A stretch of DNA of 64,000 bases from Pseudoduganella lutea. GTDB taxonomy: Bacteria; Pseudomonadota; Gammaproteobacteria; Burkholderiales; Burkholderiaceae_D. Location of the stretch: the NCBI RefSeq assembly GCF_004209755.1, contig NZ_CP035913.1:558001-622000 (forward strand), read 5' to 3'. The position numbers and the translations under genes are program-made. Below the pieces are notes generated by a model. That model ran no database searches. It saw only the letters and a program-made list of their open reading frames with translations, and had not been told where the DNA came from. Shown one piece after another: positions 24,957 through 33,894 of this stretch; the stretch's first letter is position 1, and each line of letters opens with the position of its first letter.

Positions 24957-27680
24957 TCATGATTTCTTGCGAGCCTTGCCGCCTGCTTTGGCGGCAGGCT
25001 TGGCCGCCGTGCCGGACGCGGCACGGGTCTTGCCGCTCTTGGCGGGTGCGGTGGCCTTGGCCGTCTTGCCGCGGCTCTTCGCATTTGGTTCAGCCTCGAA
25101 TTGCGGCAACAGCGTAATGGAGGGCGCAACCGAAGGCGCCGGTGCGGGGGCAGCCGCCCTCGCAGGAGCAGGTTCGAACACGTCGTTGCCGCCGCGTTTG
25201 CCCCTGCCCTTCTGCTGCGCGACGGCTTCGTCCGCGACCATGCGCGGCGCGCTGTCCTGGCCGAACGCCGGACCGGCGTTCCTGCCGCCGCCCGCGTTGC
25301 GCCCGCCACCCTTGCCGCCCGCGCCGCCACGCGATTGGCCACCGCGCGAGTTGCCGCGACGTGGTTTCACGTCGTCGTTGCCGAAGCCGTCGTCGTCGAA
25401 CGACTGGCCCTTGCGCCCGTTACGGGGCGCCGGGGGTGGCATGCCGGCGGTCTCGCTCGGTGCCAGGCGCAGGTCGATCTTGCGCGACTCGAGGTCGACG
25501 CGCACCACCTGCACCATGACGCGGTCGGTCAACTGGTAGCGCTTGCCGGTGCGCTCGCCGCGCAATTCGTGGCGGGCATCGTCGTACTGGAAGAAATCGG
25601 CGCCCAGGTCCGTCACGTGCACCAGGCCTTCGACGAACAGCTGGTCCAGCTGCACGAAGATGCCGAACGTGGTCACGCCGGTGATCAGGCCGCTGAATTC
25701 CTCACCCAGCTTGTCCTGCATGAAGTAGCACTTCAGCCAGGCCTCGACGTCGCGCGATGCCTCGTCGGCGCGCCGTTCGTTGGCCGAACAGTGCACGCCC
25801 AGCGCGTCCCACACGGTCAGGTCGCGCGCCGCCTTCGGTTCCTTGCCGGCGGCCTTGTCCTTCACCTGCTGGCGGCGCGTGGCGTTGGACACGGTGGTGT
25901 TCAGCACGCTCTTGTCCTCGACCTTCGGCTCGTATTTCTTGCCTTGCAGGATCGCCTTGATCGAGCGGTGCGTGAGCAGGTCGGGGTAGCGGCGGATCGG
26001 GCTGGTGAAGTGCGCATAGGCTTCGTACGCCAGGCCGAAGTGGCCGATGTTTTCCGGGCTGTAGACGGCCTGCTGCATCGAGCGCAGCAGCATCGTCTGC
26101 AGCAGGCTCGCATCCGGCCGCTCCTTGATCTTGCGCATCAGCTCGGCGTAATCGCCGGCCACCGGCGTATCGCCGCCGCCCAGCGACAGGCCCACCTGCT
26201 TCAGGAACTCGCGCACCTGCGTGAGCTTTTCCTTGGTCGGCGCGGCGTGGATGCGGTAGGTGCCGGGGTGCTTGTGGCGCAACAACAGGTCGGCCGCGCA
26301 CACGTTCGCGGCCAGCATGCACTCCTCGATCAGCTTGTGCGCATCGTTGCGCGTGCGCGGGATGATCTTCTCGATCTTGCCGGCCGGGTTGCAGACGATG
26401 TAGGTTTCGGTCGTTTCGAAATCGATGGCGCCCCGTTCCAGGCGCGCCTTCAGCAGCGCGTGATAGACGGCATACAGGCTTTGCAGGTGCGGCACGAGGT
26501 GGGCGCGTTTCGCCGCCTCCGGGCCTTTCGTGTTCGACAGGATCGCCGCCACTTCCGTGTACGTGAACCGCGCGGCGGAGTGGATCACGGCCGGGTAGAA
26601 CTGGTAGGCCTTGATCTCGCCCTCGGCGGTGACCACGGCATCGCAGACGAGCGTGAGGCGGTCGACGGCCGGGTTCAGCGAGCACAGCCCGTTCGACAGC
26701 TTTTCCGGCAGCATCGGGATCACCCGGCGCGGGAAGTACACCGACGTGCTGCGTTCGATCGCGTCCGCATCGAGGGCGTCGTTCGGCTTCACGTAATGGG
26801 AAACGTCGGCGATCGCCACGATCAGGCGGAAGGCATTGGCACGGCCCACTTTCACGGGTTCGCAATACACGGCGTCATCGAAGTCGCGCGCATCCTCGCC
26901 ATCGATCGTGACCAGGGGCACGTCGCGCAGGTCGACACGGTCGCCCCAGTCCTTTTCATGCACCACGTCCGGCAGCCTGGCGGCCTGCTTCAGCGCCGCG
27001 TCGGAGAACACGTGCGGCACGCCGAACTTGCGCACGGCGATCTCGATTTCCATGCCGGGATCGTCCATGTCGCCCAGCACTTCGACGATCTTGCCCACGG
27101 GTTGCTTGAAGCGGCCCGGCTGCTCGGTCAGTTCGACACTGACGATCTGGCCGCTCTTGGCCTTGCCGGGCGACCCGGCCAGCAGGATATCCTGGCCGAT
27201 GCGCTTGTCCTCGGGCGCCACGATCCACACGCCGTTATCCTTCAGCAGGCGGCCGATGACGTGCGTGTTGCCGCGCTGGACCACCTCGACGATGGTGCCT
27301 TCCGGGCGGCCGCGGCGATCGTAGCCGGTGACTTTCGCCATGACCTTGTCGCCATGCAGCACCTTCTGCATTTCGCGCTCGGACAGGAACAGGTCGTCGC
27401 CCGGTTCGTCGGGAATCACGAAACCGAAGCCGTCGCGGTGCGCGCTCACGCGTCCCGACACGAAATCGGAATGGTCGGCCAATACATAGAAGCCGCTGCC
27501 GTCCGAACGGATCTGGCCGTCGCGCTCCATCGCATTCAGGCGGCGCGTCAGCACCTCCTGCGAATCGGATTTCACACCGAGCGACATGGAAAGCGTGCGC
27601 AGATCAAGCGGCGCACTGGCGCTACGGAAGATGCCGAGGATTTCCTCGCGGCTGGGGATGGTATGGATCGTCTGGTTCAA
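24957..27680 (-). CDS. rnr: Ribonuclease R
   Basis: This 3'-5' exoribonuclease degrades structured RNA. The 907 residues have an N-terminal winged helix (about 10-70), cold-shock OB domains (GRVSAHRDGFGFVIPDEPG), the RNB catalytic domain with TIDGEDARDFDDAVYCE supplying the metal-binding Asp residues, and an S1 domain (FSGLITGVTTFGIFVQLDQL). The tail is unusually long: a Gly/Arg-rich stretch (RGGQSRGGAGGKGGGR) and an Ala/Lys-rich end, probably for RNA or ribosome contact. rlmB is downstream. Confidence 0.96.
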   Translation of the reverse strand: MNQTIHTIPSREEILGIFRSASAPLDLRTLSMSLGVKSDSQEVLTRRLNAMERDGQIRSDGSGFYVLADHSDFVSGRVSAHRDGFGFVIPDEPGDDLFLSEREMQKVLHGDKVMAKVTGYDRRGRPEGTIVEVVQRGNTHVIGRLLKDNGVWIVAPEDKRIGQDILLAGSPGKAKSGQIVSVELTEQPGRFKQPVGKIVEVLGDMDDPGMEIEIAVRKFGVPHVFSDAALKQAARLPDVVHEKDWGDRVDLRDVPLVTIDGEDARDFDDAVYCEPVKVGRANAFRLIVAIADVSHYVKPNDALDADAIERSTSVYFPRRVIPMLPEKLSNGLCSLNPAVDRLTLVCDAVVTAEGEIKAYQFYPAVIHSAARFTYTEVAAILSNTKGPEAAKRAHLVPHLQSLYAVYHALLKARLERGAIDFETTETYIVCNPAGKIEKIIPRTRNDAHKLIEECMLAANVCAADLLLRHKHPGTYRIHAAPTKEKLTQVREFLKQVGLSLGGGDTPVAGDYAELMRKIKERPDASLLQTMLLRSMQQAVYSPENIGHFGLAYEAYAHFTSPIRRYPDLLTHRSIKAILQGKKYEPKVEDKSVLNTTVSNATRRQQVKDKAAGKEPKAARDLTVWDALGVHCSANERRADEASRDVEAWLKCYFMQDKLGEEFSGLITGVTTFGIFVQLDQLFVEGLVHVTDLGADFFQYDDARHELRGERTGKRYQLTDRVMVQVVRVDLESRKIDLRLAPSETAGMPPPAPRNGRKGQSFDDDGFGNDDVKPRRGNSRGGQSRGGAGGKGGGRNAGGGRNAGPAFGQDSAPRMVADEAVAQQKGRGKRGGNDVFEPAPARAAAPAPAPSVAPSITLLPQFEAEPNAKSRGKTAKATAPAKSGKTRAASGTAAKPAAKAGGKARKKS

Positions 27681-27805
27681 AACTATTCTTTGGTCTTATT
27701 AGGATGATCGTGAGGGAAAGGTGGCAGCGTAGTGTACCGGAGGCGCGCCGGTTTGCCTAACGCGGGCAATTGGAACGTGCGCCCCGGGCACTTTTACGGA
27801 CCCCT

Positions 27806-27833
27806 TTGACTTTCGAAAAGATTACTCTATAAT
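27806..27833 (+). promoter_or_regulatory. Strong sigma-70-like promoter upstream of the first tRNA-Leu
   Basis: TTGACT (27806-27811) and a perfect TATAAT (27828-27833) are spaced by 16 bases. It is the best promoter in the window. The first tRNA-Leu starts only about 150 bases downstream, leaving an unexplained leader. Confidence 0.7.
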
Positions 27834-27986
27834 CCTGGCTCTCGCAGCGATCGCAGTTTTACTGGGATTGTTGATGGGTAGTAGTAGATGAGCCGTAACA
27901 GAGTGGATGTGCAGCGTGGAATGAAAGTTCATCTGGCGCAAAACTCTCCATGGCAGTATGATAGCAGGAGTTGCAAGCAAATCAGT

Positions 27987-28071
27987 GCCCACGTGGCGGA
28001 ATTGGTAGACGCGCATGGTTCAGGTCCATGTGCCGCAAGGTGTGGGGGTTCGAGTCCCTCCGTGGGCACCA
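27987..28071 (+). tRNA. tRNA-Leu(CAG), copy 1
   Basis: 85 bases with encoded CCA: acceptor GCCCACG/CGTGGGC, anticodon loop TTCAGGT (CAG), class II variable arm, and T-loop GTTCGAGTC. It is identical to the three copies downstream and is followed by ACTCTACCGGATAC, which also follows copies 2 and 4. Confidence 0.95.
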
Positions 28072-28101
28072 CTCTACCGGATACCGGGCGCAAGCCCCGA
28101 C

Positions 28102-28137
28102 AAAAGCCGTGAATCGAAAGATTCACGGCTTTTGTCA
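28102..28137 (+). terminator. Terminator of tRNA-Leu copy 1
   Basis: A perfect 14-bp stem (28102-28115 with 28120-28133) around the loop gaaa, ending in TTTTG. The stem contains GCCGTGAATC, shared with the terminator of copy 2. Confidence 0.8.
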
Positions 28138-28365
28138 TTTCAGGCCACCCGATAAGCCTGCCCCCCCTCGTTGCCAGATAATTGTTTATAAAAAGGCATT
28201 TTTCTATTGCTGAGCTGGCGCTTGGCCGATATCCTCTTTCCGCGGAAAATCATCGCGCTTTTTGTTAGCGCTATCCGCGACGGTGAATCCTGTCCGGCAG
28301 ATGTGGCGGTCATATAGCCATGTCCTGTCGGCGGGTTTCGCCCAACAACTAATACAGGGGATGTC

Positions 28366-29460
28366 ATGAAAAAACTCGTAACCGCCATTGCCATGGCCTG
28401 CGCCGTTGCCGCGGCCGGCTCCGCCGCCGCCGCGCCGGTGTTCAACTTCCAGTTCACGGCAGGCACGTCGATCGAGGCGCAGCAAGGGTTCATCGCCGCG
28501 GCTGCACGCTGGTCGAGCGTACTGACCGACAATGTCACGATCAATCTCACGGTGGGCTTCAATCCGCTGGGCGACAGGATCATCGGCGAGACGCACTCGG
28601 CGCTGCTGTACACCGACTATTCGGATGTGCGGGGAGCGCTGGTCCGGGATGCCACGTCCCATGTCGATGCCATCGCCACCAGCAACCTGCCCAGTACCGC
28701 CACCTTCGGCGTGCTGACGAACCGCACGGCGAACAACCCGCACGGTGCCGGCAGCGCCAAGCCCTACCTCGACAACAATGGCGGCTTCAACAACGCTTTC
28801 GTGACGGTCACGAGCGCCGAGGCCAAGGCCGCCGGCCTGGGCGAGCTGCCGCAGTCGCTGGCCGGCTGCATCGGCACGTGCGATGGCTTCATCCGCTTCA
28901 ACAGCGACTTCAACTTCGACTTCAACCCGCACGACGGCGTTCGCGCGGACGCGTTCGATTTCATCGGGGTGGCCGCGCACGAGATCGGCCACGCGCTGGG
29001 CTTCTCCAGCGGCGTGGACGACCTGGACTTCGTCGGCACGCTGCCGGAGCTGTATGCCGATGATGCCTTTCTCGTTTCCGGGCTCGACCTGTTCCGCTTT
29101 TCCGAGCAGAGCGCGGCCCTGGGCGTGATCGACTGGACGGCGGACAAGCGCGAGAAATACTTCTCGATCGACGGCGGCGTCACGGCCATCGCGCCATTTT
29201 CCACCGGCCGCGAGTTCGGCGACGGCAACCAGGCCAGTCACTGGCTGGACGATAAATACATCGGCCTGATGGACCCTACCGCCGGCCTGGGCGAAGTACT
29301 GACGATCTCGCAGGAAGACCTGGTGGCCATGGATGCGATCGGGTGGGATGTGTCGCCGGTTCCCGAGCCGTCGACGTATGCGATGCTGGGTGCCGGCCTG
29401 ATGCTGCTGGGCGGCCGGGCAGCGCGCAAATCGGCGCGCAAATCGACGACGGCAGCGTAA
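28366..29460 (+). CDS. PEP-CTERM-anchored zinc metalloprotease, copy 1
   Basis: The 364-residue exported protein has a signal peptide (cleavage near AAAAP), a catalytic domain with the zinc motif HEIGHALGF at about residue 205 and a following SSGVDD, and a C-terminal sorting signal (VPEPSTYAMLGAGLMLLGG followed by Arg/Lys-rich RAARKSARK). Exosortase would cut at PEP and release it to the surface or matrix. The usual third metzincin ligand (His/Asp three residues after the Gly) is Ser. It lies between tRNA-Leu copies 1 and 2 and is paralogous to the gene at 29882. Confidence 0.88.
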   Translation: MKKLVTAIAMACAVAAAGSAAAAPVFNFQFTAGTSIEAQQGFIAAAARWSSVLTDNVTINLTVGFNPLGDRIIGETHSALLYTDYSDVRGALVRDATSHVDAIATSNLPSTATFGVLTNRTANNPHGAGSAKPYLDNNGGFNNAFVTVTSAEAKAAGLGELPQSLAGCIGTCDGFIRFNSDFNFDFNPHDGVRADAFDFIGVAAHEIGHALGFSSGVDDLDFVGTLPELYADDAFLVSGLDLFRFSEQSAALGVIDWTADKREKYFSIDGGVTAIAPFSTGREFGDGNQASHWLDDKYIGLMDPTAGLGEVLTISQEDLVAMDAIGWDVSPVPEPSTYAMLGAGLMLLGGRAARKSARKSTTAA

Positions 29461-29535
29461 CGGCGATCCGGTGGGTGGCGTAGGCATCGGGAGCACGGCC
29501 CTCAGGCAATATTTGCTAAAAGGCATAATTCCCTC

Positions 29536-29564
29536 TTGCCCGATCGCGTCCGGGCCGTTATGAT
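29536..29564 (+). promoter_or_regulatory. Promoter of tRNA-Leu copy 2
   Basis: TTGCCC (29536-29541) and TATGAT (29559-29564) with a 17-base spacer, followed by GCGTGCCT. The -10 begins 51 bases before the tRNA, exactly as in the promoter of copy 3. Confidence 0.65.
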
Positions 29565-29609
29565 GCGTGCCTCGTTGCAGTACAGCGCAGCGGGAAATGA
29601 GCAAGCAGT

Positions 29610-29694
29610 GCCCACGTGGCGGAATTGGTAGACGCGCATGGTTCAGGTCCATGTGCCGCAAGGTGTGGGGGTTCGAGTCCCTCCGTGGGCACCA
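29610..29694 (+). tRNA. tRNA-Leu(CAG), copy 2
   Basis: 85 bases, identical over its whole length to copy 1, with its own promoter at 29536 and its own terminator. It lies between the two metalloprotease paralogs. Confidence 0.95.
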
Positions 29695-29710
29695 CTCTAC
29701 CGGATACATG

Positions 29711-29751
29711 AAAAGAGCCGTGAATCGCAGGATTCACGGCTCTTTTCTTTT
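29711..29751 (+). terminator. Terminator of tRNA-Leu copy 2
   Basis: A perfect 16-bp stem (29711-29726 with 29731-29746) around the loop gcag, followed by CTTTTG. It is a relative of the copy 1 terminator (shared GCCGTGAATC). Confidence 0.85.
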
Positions 29752-29881
29752 GCGTCGGACTATTTGACGCTCGCCCATTTCTTTCGCCTGCCACGCCGCA
29801 GGCGCATGCCCTCCCCCTCTGGCGGCACGCCTGTGCACGCTTCTTGCCTGCTCCCTGTCGTCCAACCACAGGGAGTACGCC

Positions 29882-31003
29882 ATGAAAACGCTGCTGACCG
29901 CCATCACACTGGCCACGGCCGCCGTTGCAGCCGGCCCCGCCGGCGCCGTGCCGGTCTTCAATTTCCAGTTCACGCCCGGCACGTCGGCACAGGCGCAACA
30001 GGGATTCATCGCGGCAGCCACGCGCTGGTCCAACCTGCTTGCCGACGACGTGACGATCAACCTCACGGTGGGCTTCAACCCGCTCAGCCCTGGCGTGCTG
30101 GGTCAAGCCCAGTCCGCGAGGCAGGCGTACTCCTACTCGGCCTTCCGGCAAGAACTGGTGAACGACATCACATCGACCTTCGACACCACGGCCACCGCCA
30201 GCCTGGCGGGCGGCAACACCTTCGGCATGCTGCTGAACCGCACGTCGAACAATCCAAACGGCCCCGGCAGTGCCACGCCCTGGCTCGACAATGATGCCGA
30301 CGCCAACAATGCCTTCGTGCGCGTCACCACCGCCGAGGCCAAGGCGATCGGCCTGGCCACGCGGGCCCAGACGCTGAGCGGCTGCCTCGGACCATGCGAC
30401 GCGTTCATCCAGTTCAACAGCAACTTCACGTTCGATTTCAACCCGACCGACGGTGTCAGTGCGACCGCCTACGACTTCATCGGCACGGCCGCGCACGAGA
30501 TCGGCCACGCGCTGGGATTCGTCAGCGGCGTGGACATCCTGGACAACAATGCCACCCCGCCGAACCTGTTCCCGGACAACGACTTCACGTGGGTATCCGG
30601 CCTGGACATGTTCCGTTATTCGGCGCAATCCGCCGCGCTGGGCGTAATCGACTGGAGCGCCGACAACCGCGACAAGTTTTTTTCGATCGATGGCGGCGCC
30701 ACGGCCGGCCCGCGGTTCTCCAATGGCGTGATGTTCGGTGACGGTCGACAGGCCAGCCACTGGAAGGACGACCTGTTCATCGGGCTGATGGACCCGACCG
30801 CCGGCCTGGGCGAGGCGCTGGCGATCTCGCCGGACGACCTGCTGGCAATGGATGTGATCGGATGGGACGTGTCGCCCATTCCGGAACCGTCGACCTGCGC
30901 GATGCTGGGCGCCGGCCTGCTGGTGCTCGGTGGCCGCGCCCTGCGCAGATCGGTAGGCAAAGCGGCACGGAAACCGGCAGTATTTCGCAAAAACAAAAAA
31001 TGA
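29882..31003 (+). CDS. PEP-CTERM-anchored zinc metalloprotease, copy 2
   Basis: The 373 residues parallel copy 1 along the whole length: signal peptide ending near GAVPV, FNFQFTPGTSAQAQQGFIAAATRWS-like start, zinc motif HEIGHALGF with VSGVDIL, DPTAGLGEALAISPDDLLAMD, and a sorting signal IPEPSTCAMLGAGLLVLGG followed by basic residues. An extra basic tail (KPAVFRKNKK) follows the membrane segment. It has AGGGAG before the ATG. The protein is probably cut at PEP and surface-released. The substrate is unknown. Confidence 0.88.
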   Translation: MKTLLTAITLATAAVAAGPAGAVPVFNFQFTPGTSAQAQQGFIAAATRWSNLLADDVTINLTVGFNPLSPGVLGQAQSARQAYSYSAFRQELVNDITSTFDTTATASLAGGNTFGMLLNRTSNNPNGPGSATPWLDNDADANNAFVRVTTAEAKAIGLATRAQTLSGCLGPCDAFIQFNSNFTFDFNPTDGVSATAYDFIGTAAHEIGHALGFVSGVDILDNNATPPNLFPDNDFTWVSGLDMFRYSAQSAALGVIDWSADNRDKFFSIDGGATAGPRFSNGVMFGDGRQASHWKDDLFIGLMDPTAGLGEALAISPDDLLAMDVIGWDVSPIPEPSTCAMLGAGLLVLGGRALRRSVGKAARKPAVFRKNKK

Positions 31004-31005
31004 AG

Positions 31006-31034
31006 TTGACGGATCCGGTTGCGGCCTTTAAGAT
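31006..31034 (+). promoter_or_regulatory. Promoter of tRNA-Leu copies 3 and 4
   Basis: TTGACG (31006-31011) and TAAGAT (31029-31034) with a 17-base spacer, followed by GCGTGCCT as in the copy 2 promoter. It begins three bases after the stop of metalloprotease 2. Confidence 0.7.
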
Positions 31035-31079
31035 GCGTGCCTTCTGTTGCTGAACAACGCAACGAAGTAAGAAAACAGG

Positions 31080-31164
31080 GCCCACGTGGCGGAATTGGTA
31101 GACGCGCATGGTTCAGGTCCATGTGCCGCAAGGTGTGGGGGTTCGAGTCCCTCCGTGGGCACCA
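31080..31164 (+). tRNA. tRNA-Leu(CAG), copy 3
   Basis: 85 bases, identical to the other three copies. Unlike them it is not followed by ACTCTACCGG or a terminator. The 65-base spacer to copy 4 suggests one dicistronic precursor. Confidence 0.95.
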
Positions 31165-31229
31165 AGTCCTGTTTTCATTACACGCAGTAGTCAGTAATAA
31201 CTGGCAGGCAATACTAGAGAAGCAGCAGT

Positions 31230-31314
31230 GCCCACGTGGCGGAATTGGTAGACGCGCATGGTTCAGGTCCATGTGCCGCAAGGTGTGGGGGTTCGAGTCC
31301 CTCCGTGGGCACCA
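31230..31314 (+). tRNA. tRNA-Leu(CAG), copy 4
   Basis: 85 bases, identical to copies 1-3. Its upstream base context (GCAGTG) and downstream ACTCTACCGGATAC match copy 2. No promoter is visible in the spacer after copy 3. Confidence 0.95.
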
Positions 31315-31346
31315 CTCTACCGGATACCGGCTTCGCAGGAAGCCTT

Positions 31347-31392
31347 GAGAAACGCCGCCGGCTCGCAGGAGCCGGTGGCGTTTCTCTTTCCT
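31347..31392 (+). terminator. Terminator of the tRNA-Leu 3-4 unit
   Basis: An 18-bp stem (31347-31364 with 31369-31386; one mismatch) around the loop gcag, followed by TTTCC. A smaller hairpin (GGCTT/AAGCC-type) precedes it at about 31329-31344. Confidence 0.8.
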
Positions 31393-31432
31393 GCGCCGCG
31401 TTGGCCACTGCGCCGGCCACCATGCGCGCCAC

Positions 31433-33664
31433 ATGGTCTACACTCTGCCCATGGTCACCCTGCCCCCATCGGACACGCTGAACACCATCCTGATCGCCAG
31501 CGCCACCGCGTTCCCGGCGCTGGAAGATGCGCTTGCCCATGCCGGGTTCCGCATCGGCGTGGTCAACCGCGGCGACACCGCGCTGGCGGCCGTCTGCGAG
31601 CCGCGCCCGGATGGCCACGTGGCACTCGTGCTCCTCGATGCCGCCCTGGCCGGCAGCGCGCGGATGGAACTGTGCGCGCGACTGGCCGGCACGGCACCCG
31701 TGCTGGTCATGTCGGCCGCACCTTCCGACGAGGAACAGGAACAGGCGCTGCACGCCGGCGCCGTGGGCTACCTGCGGCTGCCTTGCGCCCCCGAGGACGT
31801 GGTGGAGAAAGTGACCGTCGAACTCACCGCGCGCCATGCCTGGCTGCCGGTCGGGGGCCCGCTCGATACCGGCAACCTCGAAGTCAATTACCACGCGCTG
31901 CTGGCCGGCTCGCCCGACGCGATCCTGCTGTACGACGCGGCGCGCGGCCTGCCGGTGGACGTGAACCGCAATGCCGAGCGGATGTTCGGGCGCAGCGGCG
32001 CGGAATTGATGCGCATGCGGCTGGCGGACCTGTGCCCGCCCCGCCAGCCCGATGGCATGGCGTCGGCCGATGCGGTCGCCGCGCTGGTCACGCGTGGCCT
32101 GTCCGGCGATATCCGCATCTTTCCGCTGACGTTCCAGCACAGCAGCGGGCGCCATATCGATGGCGAGCTGCGCCTGGTCGTGCTGCAAAAGGCCGACATG
32201 CGGCTGCTGCACATGCGCGTCGCGGATGTGACGGGCCAGCGCGTTGCCGAGGCGCTGCGGGCGGGACAGAACCGGCTGCTGGAGATGATCGCGCGCGGCG
32301 CGCCCCTGCAGGATATCCTGGACAACCTGCTGCGCCTGATCGAAGGCCAGGCACCGGGCCTCGTCTGCACCGTGCTGCTGCTCGACGAGGATGGCGTAAC
32401 CGTCCGCGGCGGCGCCGCGCCCAGCCTGCCGCCGGAGTTCCTGCAGGTGTTCGATGGCCAGCCGATCGGCCCTTCGGCCGGCTCGTGCGGGACCGCGATG
32501 TTCCGCCGCGAACCCGTGGTGGTGGCCGACATCCACCACGACCCGCTGTGGAACGGCTGGCACCAACTCGCCGCCAGGCATGGCTTGCACGCGTGCTGGG
32601 CCATGCCGATCATGACCGACCGCCCAATGGCGCTCGGTTCGTCCGCTACCGTGCTCGGGTCGTTTGCCATGTATTACCGCGATATTCGCCTGCCACGCGC
32701 CGACGACGAGCGGCTGATTGCCGTGGCCGTGCACCTGGCCGGCATCGCCATCGAACGCATGCGCCGCGAGGCGGAACTGGCGCGCCACCGCCATCACCTG
32801 GAAGACCTGGTGGCGGCGCGCACGGCCGAGCTGCTCAGTGCGAAGGAAAGGGCCGAACTGGCCAGCGCCGGACTGGCCGCGGCGCTGGACGACTTGCGCA
32901 AGACCCAGGCCGAGCTGGTGCGGCGCGACAAGCTGGCCGCGCTGGGCGGGCTGGTGGCCGGCGTGGCCCACGAACTGAACACGCCGATCGGCAACACGCT
33001 GACAATCGCCAGCGCCATGAGCGAACGCCTGGGTGCGCTGCGCGCCGGCCTGGCCGCGGGCCTGCGCCGCTCCGACCTCGAACAATTCCTGGCCCAGGCC
33101 GGCGAGGCCGACGAAGTCGTGGTGCGCAACCTGCGCCGTGCCGCCGCGCTGATCGCCAGCTTCCGGCAGGTAGCCGTCGACACGGCCAGTTCGCAACGCC
33201 GCCAGTTCCGGCTCGATGAATTCATTGCCGAGCTGGTGCTGCCGCTGACGGCCGGCATCGCACCGCCGCGCCCGCGCGTCGTGCAGGAAGTGGCGCCCGG
33301 CCTGGCGATGGACAGCTATCCCGGTCCGCTGGGGCAAGCCGTTTCCGCGCTGTTCGAGAATGCCGTGATCCACGGGCTGGACGGGCGCGGCGACGGCACC
33401 GTCACGCTGGCCGCCCATGCACTGGAGGATGGCTGGATCGCGTTGTCCGTGGCGGACAACGGCGCGGGCATTGCTCCAGGGAATCTCGAACGGGTGTATG
33501 ATCCCTTCTTCACTACCCGGCCCGGCGCGGGTGGTTCCGGCCTGGGCCTGCACGTGACGCACAATATCGTCACCGGCGTGCTCGGTGGCCGGATCGCCGT
33601 GCGCAGCGCGCCGGGCGCCGGCAGCACCTTCACGATGACCCTTCCCGCGATCGCTCCCCGATGA
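31433..33664 (+). CDS. Sensor histidine kinase with receiver-like, PAS and GAF domains
   Basis: The 743 residues (ATG 31433; 31451 also possible, neither with a good ribosome site) contain a degenerate receiver-like domain (about 15-130, LVLLDAALAGS), a PAS domain (about 145-260), a GAF domain (about 275-440, with GSCGTAMFRREPVVVADI), a long coiled coil, and a kinase core. The H-box reads AALGGLVAGVAHELNTPIGN (His), the N-box FENAVIHG, and the G-boxes DNGAGI and GSGLGLHV. No membrane segment is present, so it should sense a cytoplasmic signal. No response regulator is adjacent. Its stop overlaps the next small gene. Confidence 0.9.
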   Translation: MVYTLPMVTLPPSDTLNTILIASATAFPALEDALAHAGFRIGVVNRGDTALAAVCEPRPDGHVALVLLDAALAGSARMELCARLAGTAPVLVMSAAPSDEEQEQALHAGAVGYLRLPCAPEDVVEKVTVELTARHAWLPVGGPLDTGNLEVNYHALLAGSPDAILLYDAARGLPVDVNRNAERMFGRSGAELMRMRLADLCPPRQPDGMASADAVAALVTRGLSGDIRIFPLTFQHSSGRHIDGELRLVVLQKADMRLLHMRVADVTGQRVAEALRAGQNRLLEMIARGAPLQDILDNLLRLIEGQAPGLVCTVLLLDEDGVTVRGGAAPSLPPEFLQVFDGQPIGPSAGSCGTAMFRREPVVVADIHHDPLWNGWHQLAARHGLHACWAMPIMTDRPMALGSSATVLGSFAMYYRDIRLPRADDERLIAVAVHLAGIAIERMRREAELARHRHHLEDLVAARTAELLSAKERAELASAGLAAALDDLRKTQAELVRRDKLAALGGLVAGVAHELNTPIGNTLTIASAMSERLGALRAGLAAGLRRSDLEQFLAQAGEADEVVVRNLRRAAALIASFRQVAVDTASSQRRQFRLDEFIAELVLPLTAGIAPPRPRVVQEVAPGLAMDSYPGPLGQAVSALFENAVIHGLDGRGDGTVTLAAHALEDGWIALSVADNGAGIAPGNLERVYDPFFTTRPGAGGSGLGLHVTHNIVTGVLGGRIAVRSAPGAGSTFTMTLPAIAPR

Positions 33665-33858
33665 AACGTAAGCTGTTCCTGAGTACCCTGCTGCTGGCCG
33701 CCATCGCCGGCGCCGCGCCGGCCCCCTGGTGGCTGTGGGAAAGCGTGACCGGCAGCGGCGCCAAGGTCTGCTCGCAGACGCCGCTCGGCCCCGGCTGGCG
33801 CAAGCTGCTGGGCCCGTACAAGGATTCCCGTTGCGAGAAGTTGATTCGTGTTCAATAA
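33661..33858 (+). CDS. Tiny secreted protein coupled to the sensor kinase
   Basis: The 65 residues begin in the kinase stop (ATGA), so it is translated with it. A signal peptide (LFLSTLLLAAIAGAAPAP) leaves about 45 mature residues with two Cys (KVCSQ and SRCEK), WWLWESVTG and GPGWRKLLGPYKDS. The family is unknown to me. The two cysteines could form a disulfide in the periplasm. It may be an accessory of the kinase, which is inference from coupling only. Confidence 0.6.
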   Translation: MKRKLFLSTLLLAAIAGAAPAPWWLWESVTGSGAKVCSQTPLGPGWRKLLGPYKDSRCEKLIRVQ

Positions 33859-33894
33859 TGGCCCGACAAGCTTTTTCACACCGACGGAGGAGAC

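Noticed and set aside
25101..27707. Open frame of 868 codons opposite rnr
   Set aside because: The product is low-complexity and shows no family; rnr on the other strand is complete with all domains.
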